Counted from the stretch's first letter, positions 9,915 to 20,833 are shown. The stretch is DNA of 64,000 bases from Cytidiella melzeri (GCA_022592445.1 JABYQR010000006.1:1-64000), one strand, 5' to 3'. Made by a program: numbers and translations. Notes: generated from the letters alone by a model not told the origin.

Positions 9915-10478
9915 TTGCCCACCACGACGTCCAGTCTTCCTTGCGAAAATTGCATACACTTCTTCGATTTGAGCGCGGTCACAGACGACCACTTCTACAA
10001 AGGCATATTCTACGAGTGTGACGAACAACCGTGTCCAAATCGATACACTCAGGCAGACTCCACTGAAGCCGTTAACAGCGAGTACTACGCTGAGCACTAC
10101 CAGATACCCAACGAAGAAAATTTACGCCTCATCACAGCACAAGACATGGACCAGAACCAACAGAACGCTGCTCCCGAGGCCGCCCCAGCTGCCGCCCCAG
10201 CTGCCAACCTGAGCGCCCAGGACATCCTAAACATGTTCGGCATCCTGACGCAAAGAATGGTGGATCTCACCAATCAGGTGGCTGCCTTGGCAGCTGTTCA
10301 GGCGCCAGCTGTCGCCGCGGCCACGCACACGTCCAGAGAACGGAGTATTGTCGAGAAGCCCGTCTCTTTCAAGGGAAAAACGTCGCCGGAAGCAAGGCTT
10401 TTCCGGCATGCTTTCATTGTCTGGGCCCAGAACCAGGGCAAGGCATTTTTCCAGCAGGACGCGCAAGGCCAGGTCCGG
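9915..10478 (+). pseudogene. Ty3/gypsy-like Gag N-terminal fragment
   Basis: The frame runs into the Y element at 10479. Its first part has CENC and DEQPCPNRY, then an Ala/Pro-rich stretch beginning MDQNQQNAAPEAAPAA (10147) and the Gag-like segment PVSFKGKTSPEARLF...AFIVWAQNQGKAFF, which resembles Gag of fungal Ty3-type elements. It is cut off exactly at the Y boundary, and the rest of Gag and Pol is absent. The true start could be 9915 or 10147. Confidence 0.6.
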
Positions 10479-12302
10479 TGATACGCCTGGAAATCGGCTA
10501 GGCGCGGAGACCCGGCAGCAGCCCACCATTTGCCCGGCCCGCGTCATCCTGAGCGGCAAGTCCCTCCACTTTCCCAGCGTCACGGGCACGAGGAGTTCGC
10601 CAAGGATCCGAGGACTTGACAAGGAGCAACGCGCCGGAAAGATCTGAGGCCGAGGAATCGCACCGAACTCTGACACACAGACACGCCCCTTTTGCATCGG
10701 AGCATGGGCTGGCCAGCCACAAAGTGTTTCGGACGCGGGTCGGACCAACGGTAGAAGAAACTTGACGCGCGAACCCCGTTTCAGGAAGACTCCTATCACG
10801 CCACGCTGTGCAACTCCTGGACGGCACCTCATCACCTGCTCGCGACGGGTGGCGCCTTGTCAGCGCAAGGGCGCGCGCCGCTACTCCGCGTCGACCAACG
10901 CTGTGTCCTGCCGGGCGTCGACTCGCTGGACATTTTGCCTCCGCAGACGGAAGTATTCTGCCACCCTGTTTCCTTGCTCTCGCGTTTGGGTTTAGGACAT
11001 AGAAGGAAAGGTTTAGGAGAGGGTCTTTAGGGTATATAAAAAGGTGTTGCTTGTACTGCGTAGACAGAGAAATCCCCACCCCAGTTTCCAGAGTTCACTT
11101 TACGCTTTGCACTCGCATCGAGGGAGTCTCTTCGCGCCCATAGCTGTAGCTTCTTCTGCGTTGTCTCACTGCGACTTCTTCCACGTTTATGTCTGCTGCG
11201 TCTACCAACGACAACCCGCCTCGAGTCTGCCGTTACTGTCCCACCGTTCCCCACCTACCCAACGGTCGCTGCCCTTACCGCCCACGCCCGCGCGAGGTTC
11301 TACGCCGTTACCCCATCATCCCCGCGCCCACGCCACCGCCAGAACCCTCAGCAGCGCCTACGGTCTCCCCTGAGAGATCAACTCCTAAATCACCCTTGCC
11401 AGCGCCGTCCGTTGCCTCCGTCGCGGACTCGCTTGATAACTGCTCTTACTGCGACACTCAGAGCGATCACCCAATTCCCCTACGTTCAGGACCTTTTGTC
11501 CCGCTCGACTGCGATCGCCTGCGCGCGCCGCACCCAGATTGTTGGCTGTCCCCAGACTTTGAAGGCGAGGACCACGAGTGCAAACTAGTGCAGTTCAATC
11601 TTACCAGTTCTACCAACGTCGTCATTGGCCACGCATTTGCCTGCAATACGCATCGCCGCTCGGGAAGTGTTGTTCTACACTACCGCCCCCGCGCGCAGTC
11701 TGTCGAGTCAAATTGACTGCAATCTCACATAGCCTTATTCTGCGACTCGCGCTCCATTAGTTTGTCTTTCTCTTACGGTTCCAATCGGCTTTGTTATACT
11801 GCGTTTGCTTCTTAACTGCATTATTTTACTGCGTTACTGCGTTGCGTTTCACCTTCACTGCGTCGAGCTTACTGCGTTCACTTTCACTGCGCCCGCGTTT
11901 TACAGCGACTTCTTCATCTTCACCAGCAACTGCGTTTTGTGTTCGAGATTCATATTGCACCTGCGTTTATCATCTGTGTCTCTCCGCGCGCCGTTTACCT
12001 ACAAGTTGCGACATCTCCCGCGCATTCTCCTTGAGCCGCGCTAAAACTCTTTCGCTTTCACCGCGCCGTCTTGCCCTTTTTACCCGCGATACGCGTGGTA
12101 GCTGCCCGTCTAGCTCTTTTCACATAAACTTTATCACAAACCTTGTCGCTCTTTCTAGCACAGGTAAAACTAGGACTCTAAGACCACCTCGCACACTTTA
12201 ACACTTCCGCGCTTCCACACCTTTACACTTCTATTGCCACTTCGTGGCTGGTTGTGTTGTCTTTAAGGTTGTTCTTAGTTTGAAGCGTGACTCAGTGTCA
12301 CA
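10479..12302 (+). mobile_element. Family Y LTR-like insertion, copy Y
   Basis: This is an 1824 bp block from TGATACGCC to GTGTCACA, matching Y' (4342-6190) in reverse. The TATA box TATATAAA is at 11033-11040, followed by a leader and a 175-codon frame at 11189-11716. About ten copies of ACTGCG are spread between 11054 and 11930, six of them within 11790-11900. The flanks are CCGG (left) and CCGC (right), an imperfect 4 bp duplication. The left flank is Ty3-like Gag and the right flank LINE ORF1, so Y either landed in an existing junction or marks a recombination point. Confidence 0.7.
11189..11716 (+). CDS. Cys-containing 175 aa protein carried by element Y
   Basis: The ATG is about 150 bp after the TATA box. 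The protein is rich in Pro and Arg at the start (VCRYCPTVPHLPNGRCPYR, then RPREVLRRY) and has paired Cys motifs (CRYC, NCSYC, LDCDRL, DHEC). No family is recognised. The Gag-side frame at 9915 also begins with a CxxC motif, so a leader protein of an LTR element is possible, but this is inference. The frame is intact here and broken in Y', which argues for some past coding constraint. Confidence 0.5.
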   Translation: MSAASTNDNPPRVCRYCPTVPHLPNGRCPYRPRPREVLRRYPIIPAPTPPPEPSAAPTVSPERSTPKSPLPAPSVASVADSLDNCSYCDTQSDHPIPLRSGPFVPLDCDRLRAPHPDCWLSPDFEGEDHECKLVQFNLTSSTNVVIGHAFACNTHRRSGSVVLHYRPRAQSVESN

Positions 12303-12320
12303 CCGCGAGGGCATAGTCAT

Positions 12321-12992
12321 TTGCGGCAAGACCCTGCTGGCGCGAAAGAACCTCCCGGCCGCCGATGCCTGAAATGTCAAAAGGTAGGAGTGGCTCACAT
12401 TGCAGCGAACTGCCAGGCCATACATGATACGTGCGGTACCTGCGGAGTCAGCACCCACGCGACGAGAGAGTGCACTGTCACTGACCCAGCGAGGTACCAG
12501 TGCAGCAACTGCCGTCTCCCAGGACACGCCGCTTGGAGTCGCACTTGCCCGTATTACCTCAGGAAAAAGCGAGAGCTTATGGACCGTTGCAGCGAATCAA
12601 GGTATACGTATTTCCCTACTAACGCAGACCCCCGCACGTGGGAGACGGTCGAGCCGGAACGCGCACAGCACGACTACGAGGACCACAGACCCCCACCACT
12701 CCCCCCGACGCACTTCCAACGCCCTCGTCACGCACCCCCGCCCAATTTCGACTTCGAGTTCCACGACGACGACAAACGACGCCGCGACCCGCCCCCAACG
12801 TTTGGCCCAGGACCGAGACTCACGCAGACCTCCATCCAGGATTACAGCGCGAGCCGGCCATCACAAGCTCGACGGGCAGCCCAGTTCCGTGAAGCAGAAC
12901 AGCAGCGGAGCGGCCACCAGCCCCGTGCAGGGCCGTCAAACTCGGGACCCGAGCAACAGAGAAGGACTCACACGCAGCACCCGTCTCAATGA
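12321..12992 (+). CDS. LINE ORF1 (Gag-like, zinc knuckles), N-terminally truncated
   Basis: The open frame of 223 codons contains CLKCQKVGVAHIAANC, a Cys-rich linker and CSNCRLPGHAAWSRTC, zinc knuckles that bind element RNA. A Pro/Arg-rich, low-complexity tail follows (residues about 95-220). The first Met shown is probably internal, because coding sequence runs back to the Y boundary. The stop TGA overlaps the ORF2 start as ATGA (12989-12992), the arrangement LINEs use for coupled reinitiation. Confidence 0.7.
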   Translation: MRQDPAGAKEPPGRRCLKCQKVGVAHIAANCQAIHDTCGTCGVSTHATRECTVTDPARYQCSNCRLPGHAAWSRTCPYYLRKKRELMDRCSESRYTYFPTNADPRTWETVEPERAQHDYEDHRPPPLPPTHFQRPRHAPPPNFDFEFHDDDKRRRDPPPTFGPGPRLTQTSIQDYSASRPSQARRAAQFREAEQQRSGHQPRAGPSNSGPEQQRRTHTQHPSQ

Positions 12993-15900
12993 ACGGTACA
13001 CCAGACAACAACACGCAGACCGACACGCTAAGTATTTGGCAAATCAACACAGGGAAATCTAACATCTCTCAACAGGCGTTCTTGCACACCATCTCCATAC
13101 ACAACTGTGACATTCTGATGATCCAGGAACCATACATGCAACCCATAAACACCCTCACCACAGCCTCTCACGCCTGGCGCGTAGCCTACCCAACGAAGCA
13201 CCACGACTGGAAAGATAGAGGGAAAACCACACGGGCAGTCACCCTAATCAGCACAAAACTAAGCACTGACATGTGGGAACAGATCGATTTCCCGTCCCCG
13301 GACGTGGTCGTACTCAGACTCCAAACACCGGCGGGCACCATCATAGCTGACATGGATAGTCCAACAGAGACCGGATTTTTCCAACAATGTCACAAGTTTA
13401 CAGCCTTAGGCGCCTATCTAGAGCGCTTATTTTCCGGCTAGGAGTGTTACCAGACCTAACCCTAACCCGGGTCACGTGACATCCTGCCTTATTTATCAAT
13501 AGTCCAGACCCAAACCCTAGACTCAATCTGGAGCGGTTCCAGAACAACCTAGGCTATTGTTCTATTGTTCAACTTCCATTGTTAGGGATTCCCCAGGGAT
13601 TCCCCCAGTTCCTATTGTCCTATTGTCTTCCGTCTATTGTCTTTTGTTTATTGTTAGGGATTCCCCAGGGATTCCCCCAGTTTCTATTGTTCTATTGTTC
13701 TAGCTCTATTGTTCTCTGTACCCAGGTCCTTGACAGTTACCCTGGTCCCTTATTGTTCTATTGTTACTCCAGCCTCACAGTTACTCCAGTCCCTAGTGTG
13801 GGAACTGGTGCACAGACCACCCAGACACAGTATATATAGTACCCCTTACCCTCCCTGGTTCTGCATCTTGACCTCTTCATCATTTGCACTGCCAGGTGAG
13901 TTACTCAATGTAACCTAGTATAAGCTTGATATTAACTTCGTCATTTTCACTGCCAGTATCCGGCCTCTGAGCCTGCTTGCCTGCTTATCATCGACTTTGA
14001 CCTCGTTGTCGTCGTTGGAGATCCACTTCCACTTCCACTCCCCCTATTCTCTGCCCTTGTTTAGGGTTTAGAAGCATAGCAGCAGTCGCTCCGCGACAAT
14101 AGCGATCAACGTGTACAATGACCAGAACAACCACGACACCATCAAACTGACGGCGAGATGGATCAGTCAACTGGAGCAGCACACGCGCACAGTCGCACCC
14201 GGGACGCCGCCCACCACGCACATCTTCTGGGCTGGAGACTTTAACCGACACCACCCAATGTGGGAACATGCCTCGAACTCGCACCTCATGACGCAAACAT
14301 ACCTGGACGCGGCAGCCCCCCTAATCAACACACTGACAGACTACCACATGCAGCAGCTTCTCCCTGGAGGAGAATCGACGCTATCCGCGAGAGGCACCGG
14401 CAACCACACCAGACCAGACAACGTCTTCGCCACGCCCGAACTAGCTGAGCTGCTGCTTTCTTCTAAAACTTTCCCCCATTTCAAGCTCCCAGCGACTGAC
14501 CACTATCCGATCTGCACCAGGTTCAGGACCTCGGCCGAGATCACAGAGGAGCGCTCACGATGGAACTGGCGGGAGGCGAACTGGGTAGAGTTCCGAAAAT
14601 GCCTACAAGAGGGACTGGACTCGAGCGGCATATCCTCCAACAGACTGCGCAACAACACGGAATTCAACTCGACCCTCGCGAAGGTCATGGCTAGCCTAGT
14701 AGCGGCGCGAGAAGCCCACGTCCCAAGGACCAAACCCAGCCCACTCTCCAAACGTTGGTGGACCAAGGAACTCTCAGAGCAGTGTCGCGCGGTGAGCAAA
14801 CTAGCCTCTCGCGCCTACCATTTCTACGCAACCCCGCAGCACCCCGTTCACAGAGACTACCAACTAGCAAGAAACCGGTATCACCAGAGCATCAAGGCAG
14901 CGAAAACGGGACACTGGGACGCTCACCTGTCAGGGATTAATGCGGAGACCGTGTGGAAGTTCAGCTCATACGTGAAAGGAGGACCAACAGACGGTGGTCG
15001 TACGAGAGTCCCGCAGTTACAATACACTGATGAACTGCACCGCACACAGGTAGCCGCGACCAACAGTGAGAAATGCAAAGTCCTACATAGCGCCTTCTTC
15101 CCCGCACCTGGACCACACCCAAATGCAGACGACCAGCACGTATACCCTCCCCAGGCGTTCGAGATGGGCGCAATCACGAAGGACTTGGTAAGGGAGGTGA
15201 TGAGGACGCTGAAACACTACAAGGCCGCGGGAGTAGACGACTTTCCGAACGAGGTGTACACCGAGTGCAGCGAGCAGCTCCTGCCATACCTCTACCGCCT
15301 CTTCGAAGCCACTTTCACCCTCAAGATGTACCCTGACGCGTGGAAGACCGCAAAGACCATGGTGCTGCGTAAACCAGACAAAAAGGACTACACACTAGCC
15401 AACGCGTACCGTCCCATCACCCTACTACCTTGCATCGCCAAAATCCTAGCAGCCTGTGTCACACACAGGCAGAGCGCCTTGCTTTGATCTCTGACCATCA
15501 ATTTCTGGGCCGCCCAGGCCGCACCACCACGGACATGTTACACTTCATTACCTCCACAATCAAAGCGGCGTGGAGGAAAGGTAAGGTCGCTTCGATTCTT
15601 TTCCTCGACAACAAGCAGCCTTCCCCAGCGTCACCCCCGAGCAGCTGTTCCACGACATGCGCAACCTAGGTTTCCCCAAGGACGCGACGGACTGGATGAG
15701 CAGGAAGATGACTGGAAGAAAGGTGATCTTGTGTTTCGACGACTACCAATCTGACTCATTCGATGTTTGTGGAGGGCTAGATCAGGGGTGCCCTACATCA
15801 GTCATTTCGTACCAATGCTACAACTCGGGCGTGCTGAGCAGCGCAGATCCAGGCAAGGAAGTATACGCCACAGGGAACATCAACAATGTTGCGGTGTTTG

Positions 15901-17735
15901 CGGTTGGCCCGGACTTTGCGGCGACGCACAACAAATTGCGCGACTACATGGTAAACGAAGGGAGGGCCTTTCAATGGGCAGAGACGCATAACACACAATT
16001 CTCACTAGAAAAATTCGGCCTCCTGAACTGCAAGCGCACGCTCAAGGACCTCGGACCAGCGCTGGACCTGGAACGGCACGTCATCCAAGCCACCAAGTTG
16101 CACACCTTCCTAGGGTTACAGATCGACCACCAATTACGCTGGACTGAACAGATCGCGCGAGCAATCGGAAAAGGCCAGCGATGGGTGGCGCTGTTCCGGC
16201 GCATGTGCGGCTCGAAGAAAGGCATAAACTCCGCAATGGCAAAGAAACTCTACCTAAGCATTGCTATCCCGAGCATGTTATACGCCGCTGACGTCTTCCT
16301 CACCCCCAGACACAGCCACGATGGGCGACAGCCAAAAGGCTCAACAGGTCATATAAAGCGACTCACTTCCATCCACCGGCAAGCCGCGATCATGATCACA
16401 GGAGCAATGAGGACCACGGCCACCGACATCCTGGAAGCGCACGCCAACCTACCACCACTCTGCCTTATCATCGACAACATCTGCCAACAAGCAACCGTAC
16501 GCCTCTGCACACTCCCGAAATTGCACCCACTCGCAACTTTCATCAAACGAGCGAAGCGGACACACGTTAAGAGACACAAATCAGCGCTTCACAAACTGAT
16601 ACATGCTTTCCAGCTAGACCCCGCAAACACAGAGACCATTGTCCCTGCGAGATTTCCCCCCCTCTGGAAGCCCACACACCAGATGGAGATCAACAACAAC
16701 AAAGACGCCGCAAAAGCAGACGACAGGGCATGGAGATTACGGGCTAAGTACCATATCTACTCAGATGGCTCCGATGTTGACGGAGGAGTAGGAGCAGCTG
16801 CGATCATGGACACCCGAGGGCCCAGGAGACAGAACAGAAAGACACGCCGAGCATACCTTGGAACGTCGAACGAGCACACCATTTACGAATTGGAGTTAGT
16901 TGGGATGCTCCTAGGGCTGGAACTCTTGCGCACCGTGTGGACCCCCATCACCGGACACGTGTTCCTGGCACTCGACAACAAGGCCGCGATACTTGCAGCT
17001 AAGTCTCGAACATCTGGGCCTGCGCATTACCTACTCGACACTTTTCATTCCAGCCTTCAGAAACTCGTTGCGCGCCACCCGAGGATGAAGCTCACGCTAA
17101 GATGGGTACCAGGTCACATAGGTATAGACAGAAACGAGGAGGTGGACGAACAGGCAAAGAAAGCCGCGGGAAACGCCCCATTGCTACCAGCTCTCCTGCC
17201 CAAGATACTCAGAGCCCCCCTCCCACAGAGCGCGTCCAAACTCCGACAGGTACACGCAGCGAGACAGAAAGTAGAAGCAGTCGACATCTGGAGAGCCTCG
17301 AAACAATTTGCTCGCATGGACAAGATCGATTCCTCCCTCCCCTCCCCGAAATACCCCAAACTCATCAACCAGCTCCCAAGGCGACACGCCGCGCTCCTCA
17401 ACCAGCTCAGAACGGGACACGCCCCACTCCTTGCGCACCTCCATCGCATACAACGCGCCACCAGTCTGAAGTGCCCCAGCTGCAGACAAGGGCCGGAGAC
17501 AGTCCAACACTTCCTCACACAGTGCCCAACATACTGACTCGAAAGGAATAGACTGGCGCAAGAGATTGGAGGACGTGCGAGCAGAGACATCCCCAGCCTC
17601 CTCAGCGTACCGGCGGCCATAAAACCGCTGTTCCGCTTCATCCACGCCACGCGACGCTTCACACACAACCTAGGAACGCTGACAGCCCCGGAGCAGAGCG
17701 CGAACAATCCCGTGAGAGACCACGCACGGCGCTGA
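12989..17735 (+). pseudogene. LINE ORF2: endonuclease, reverse transcriptase, RNase H
   Basis: The endonuclease starts in 12989-13347 (QINTGKSN, DILMIQEPY) and resumes after LTR A2 (FWAGDFNRHHPMWE, ATDHYPI). RT follows with YRPITLLPCIAKIL, then shifts frame near 15475 and 15617, each best explained by loss of one base. RT motif A reads FLDN and the catalytic pair reads INNV in GNINNVAVFAVG, where an Asp pair is expected. RNase H has IYSDGSDVDGGVG, YELELVG, LALDNKAA and WVPGHIGIDRNEEVDEQA. The C-terminal CPSCRQGPETVQHFLTQCPTY is followed by a TGA (17535) that again splits an open frame running to 17735. It cannot be active as it stands. Confidence 0.85.
13348..14098 (+). mobile_element. Solo LTR, family A copy 2
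   Basis: A 751 bp copy of family A (TGACATGG...CCGCGACA) inside LINE ORF2, flanked by the 5 bp duplication ATAGC at 13343-13347 and 14099-14103. It has the same leader structure as copy 1: 21 bp near-repeats at 13875-13895 and 13936-13956 enclosing a 61 bp GTGAGT...CCAG segment (13896-13956). The host LINE frame resumes at 14104, so insertion came after the LINE. Confidence 0.9.
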
Positions 17736-18302
17736 GACCGTAGCCAAACAAGACCGAAGTACCTTACACTCATCCGCAGAGCCGAGCTAACCAGCCTACC
17801 CCCCACCCCCCCATCGCGCAGCACAACCCAGGCAAGACCCAACAGACCACACCGAGAGACGAGAGACGCATGAGACCACACGAATAGAAGTAGGAGTACC
17901 AGCTTCACCCTTCTCACACGTAACGCGCGGGACGCGAAGCTAAGGGATTGGAGGAGTTTCGACGGGAGGCGGGAAACCGCCGACCGGCTCCCTGCACAGC
18001 AAGAGGCAAAAGACCCAGGGGACCAAGGTCTACCACCGTGTGCAGGTTTAGAATCCAGTCCCTACTCGCTGTCGTAGCGGCAGAGCCTCTCACGTCGCCG
18101 CGCCCCCCGCATTTTCTTCTTATCCGTTACATTCCACTAATTAAATACCAACCCACGTCTCCCCTACAGCACGCATGGCGAACCCCAGTTCACCCCAGCA
18201 CACATGTCATAGTTAGCATTAGACAGACCATAGAGTACATGTACGAGTTTTGGGTAGTGTCTACCATAGGCCTTAGGCCTCGAGGACAATAAACGAGGAA
18301 GT
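17736..18302 (+). other. LINE 3' UTR
   Basis: This is non-coding sequence between the original ORF2 end and the poly(A) tail. It ends with a small palindrome-like stretch (GGCCTTAGGCC) and AATAAA at 18287-18292, about 12 bp before the tail. Confidence 0.6.
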
Positions 18303-18322
18303 CAAAAAAGAAAAAAAAAAAA

Positions 18323-18755
18323 CTGTCAACGACCAGGGTACGTAGAACAATAGAGCTAGAACAATAGAACAATAGAACAATAGAATAGGAACAATAGAAC
18401 AATAGAAACTGGGGGAATCCCTGGGGAATCCCTAACAATAGATAGAATACAATAGTCGAAAGACAATAGACGAAAGACAATAGAACAATAAGATCTGGGG
18501 GAATCCCTGGGAAATCCCTATCAATGGAAGAGGAACAATAGAACAATAGCCTAGGTTGATCTGGAACTGCTCCAGACTGAGTCTAGGGTTTGGGTCTGGA
18601 CTATTGATAAATAAGGCAGGATGTCACGTGACCCGGGTTAGGGTTAGGTTTGGTAACACTCCTAGCCGGAAAATAAGCGCTCTAGATAGGCGCTTAAGGC
18701 TGTAAACTTATGACAATGTTGGAAAAATCTGGTCTCTGTTGGACTATCCATGTCA
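18323..18755 (-). mobile_element. Truncated LTR, family A copy 3
   Basis: In reverse this begins TGACATGG at 18755 and follows family A for 433 bp, including the CCTAACCCTAACCC word and the repeated GGGATTCCCC units. It is cut off at 18323 directly against the LINE poly(A) tail and so lacks TATA, leader and 3' end. Its 5' end interrupts the minus-strand copia 2 Gag frame. No matching remainder was found near the LINE 5' end. Confidence 0.8.
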
Positions 18756-19912
18756 TTGCATTTTATCTGGTCGTCGGGGTCTGCGAGGGCCGTAGCGTTG
18801 AAAGAGTAGATAGTGTCCTGAGAGAGGACTGTGGCTGTATTCGCGTTGATGTCAGGTGGCTTGTCAGACTGTGTTGCGACGGCGTTCACAACGGGGGTTT
18901 TGTTTGGTTGAAAAGACTTTGTTACATTTTTCGACTTTCGTCGTTGAGAGCGAGGGAGGTGGATGTCCTTTCTTCCTCTCCACCATTCCGGGTACTGACC
19001 ACATTTTCCTCCACCATAGGCGAAACATTTGTCTTCCGTGTGTCCACGTGGTCTGTCGCATTCAGGGTTCGTGCACCATTTGATCTGTCTCTTGGCAGCG
19101 GGACCGTCAGCGTGGCTCGCGACAGCGGGGCGCTTGCAGTACATTCCATCAATCTCGTAAATCTGCGCAATAACTTCAGAGTCATTCTTCGTTTGTGCCC
19201 AATCCTCCTCCTTGATGAGTTCTATGACCCTCGAGGAAGACATAGGGTTTCCGTTACTATGAGCAGCTCCCATTTCTTGGTGCAGAGTACGGGAGAACAT
19301 CCTCCAGCTATTGTCGGTGGGGATAAGGTCGGCCAGGGCCGATGCGAAGTTGATGTCAGAAAGCCGGTTTGGATCTTGGTCACAGAGATCGGCGTAGATA
19401 GCCCGCATTCTATTGACCCATTTACTGACAATCATATTCTCCTTGCAGGTGAAGCTCATCAACTTCTGGTGTAGTGACGATGCGCGTAGGTTATTGATAG
19501 GACGGTATTCAGCTCAAAGAATTTCCCAGGCTTCCTTGGCAATCCTCGTTCGCCCGACGAGATGGATCTTAGCTCGCGGGATTGACTCGAGGAGAAGTGC
19601 TATCGCCGTCACGTTTGCCTCGTACCAAGGTTCGGCTTCTTCCTCGGCCTTCTTGACCTCATCCTTGTTTCCCCTTTTGATCCCCCTCGTGATGATTCCC
19701 GTGACTGAATCTTCCACTTCATCTTCGTACGTCTCTCGAAGTGTAGGAATGTGAGGAGCGACGGAATCTGGTCCCTCAAAATATTTCCAGAGATGCATCG
19801 CTCTCAGTTTTGCTTCGACTTGTATCACCCATGTCCCATAGGAGTTACTGTCACCATCATCCTCGAGTTTAGGTAATTTGTTTCTTGACGAGTCGGTGTT
19901 GGGATTCGACAT
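18756..19912 (-). pseudogene. Ty1/copia Gag (copia 2), interrupted
   Basis: The frame starts at ATG 19912 (MSNPNTDSSRNKLPKLEDDG) with a copia-type Gag core (YGTWVIQVEAKLRAMHLW, WEIL). An in-frame TGA, best read as CGA to TGA, splits it near 19513, then it continues through the SLHQKLMSFTCKENMIVSKW region. A non-standard knuckle (CTNPECDRPRGHTEDKC) follows. It ends where LTR A3 begins at 18755. Pol is missing. Confidence 0.75.
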
Positions 19913-19984
19913 AATGAATAGGGGTGCTATCGAATGGAATTACAAGCGTTGATGGAAGGTCTGATGCGGCTTCTATGCGGCGAC

Positions 19985-20120
19985 GGGGCTCATAACCTGT
20001 CAAGCAGATGTTCTGGTACAGGGTAAGGAACAGATATAATTGATACAATGCTGATAGTGTACCTGGTACAGGGTAAGGAACAGATATCCTACTCCTGTAC
20101 CTGACGAAAGCCTTTTATAC
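19985..20120 (-). promoter_or_regulatory. Copia 2 LTR end, primer-binding site and intron-like leader
   Basis: On the minus strand TATAAAAGG (20111-20119) is followed by a 25 bp word (ATATCTGTTCCTTACC... ending GTACCAG) at 20063-20087 and again at 20013-20037. The first copy is followed by GTACAC and the second ends in AG, giving a 50 bp GT-AG segment at 20013-20062. The LTR ends TTGACA at 19998 and is followed by GGTTATGAGCCCC (19985-19997), complementary to the anticodon arm of initiator tRNA-Met. This is the half-tRNA primer type used by copia elements. Confidence 0.65.
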
Positions 20121-20638
20121 ATATAAACCGATCACCGGATATCCGTGTATAGTAATCCTGGCGCTGATGTGCTTCACCGACCCTTTCCTAATCCGAACCA
20201 ACTGGCGGGTTACCAATTGACAAAGGGGAAAAAGTGGAGGAGGTTCGGTGGATGGCATACAGCCATGGGCACCCGCTCCAAGTGAAGCTGCCCAAAGAGA
20301 ATGGGCTATGTTACAAAGAGACAGAGAGAGATTGAAAAGGCCCGCAGCAACAGGCTCACAAGGAGCCAGTACGGCGTCACGGTCAAGTCAGCCGCAAGGG
20401 TTCATTGGGAAACTTTGAAAGAAATTGAACCCGTTCTGATCAGGAAACAAATGAAGACCCGTAGCAGCTAGGAGCTCTGGTAGTTTTCGCATTGTTTCCT
20501 GATGTCAAGTTAAACCAAAGTTCGATTTAAAGCCCGTTACTGCGGGGCAGATCCGGGATAGGTGTGTCTGTGCAGCAAACCCACTCGCAGCGCACTTCCG
20601 CCTTCCTAGCCCCTCCTTTCAATGAGACTGTTTACAAA
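20121..20638. other. No gene seen (flank of copia 1)
   Basis: This is probably the remaining 5' part of the copia 2 LTR plus unassigned sequence. No coding region, RNA gene or clear terminal repeat could be supported. Confidence 0.4.
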
Positions 20639-20643
20639 GTTGC

Positions 20644-20819
20644 TGTTCGAATATACTGAGACTCCATTGAGACTCCGCACTGATCGCGCGCTTAGTTACC
20701 GTATATAACACTTACTCTGATCAATGCATGACTACCACTTTTGATCCCCATCTCTTCGTCTGACCACCACCTTCACCTAAGGCTCAGTGTTGTGCACTAC
20801 TGCTCATACCTTTCTAATA
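20644..20819 (+). repeat. Copia 1 5' LTR
   Basis: Begins TGTTCGAATATACTGAG and ends CTAATA. TATATAA is at 20702-20708. Unlike LTR families A, X and copia 2 it lacks the leader duplication. Confidence 0.9.
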
Positions 20820-20833
20820 GGTTATGAGCCCCG
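20820..20833 (+). other. Copia 1 primer-binding site
   Basis: GGTTATGAGCCCCG directly follows the 5' LTR and is complementary to the anticodon arm of fungal initiator tRNA-Met, indicating priming by a half tRNA. Confidence 0.75.

Larger units (their letters stand above)
12303..18322 (+). mobile_element. 5'-truncated LINE (APE-RT-RNase H type) with poly(A) tail
   Basis: It is a non-LTR retrotransposon with two overlapping frames: ORF1 with CCHC knuckles and ORF2 with apurinic-like endonuclease, reverse transcriptase, RNase H and a C-terminal Cys motif. The 3' UTR has ACAATAAACG (AATAAA at 18287-18292) and an A-rich tail at 18304-18322. ORF1 lacks its N-terminus because the left end abuts element Y. 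Solo LTR A2 is nested in the endonuclease. The domain order fits Tad-like fungal LINEs. Frameshifts and altered catalytic residues make it dead. Confidence 0.85.

Noticed and set aside
10479..12302. Y as a DNA transposon with terminal inverted repeats
   Set aside because: The ends share only TG...CA and a few bases; no extended inverted repeat and no transposase.
12400..13062. Second long plus-strand frame overlapping LINE ORF1
   Set aside because: It is in another phase, is Arg/Thr/Ser-rich from the biased codons and lacks the knuckles seen in the chosen frame.
15767..17917. Large reverse and alternate-frame open frames over the LINE
   Set aside because: They are shadows of ORF2, which has clear RT and RNase H motifs in its own frame.
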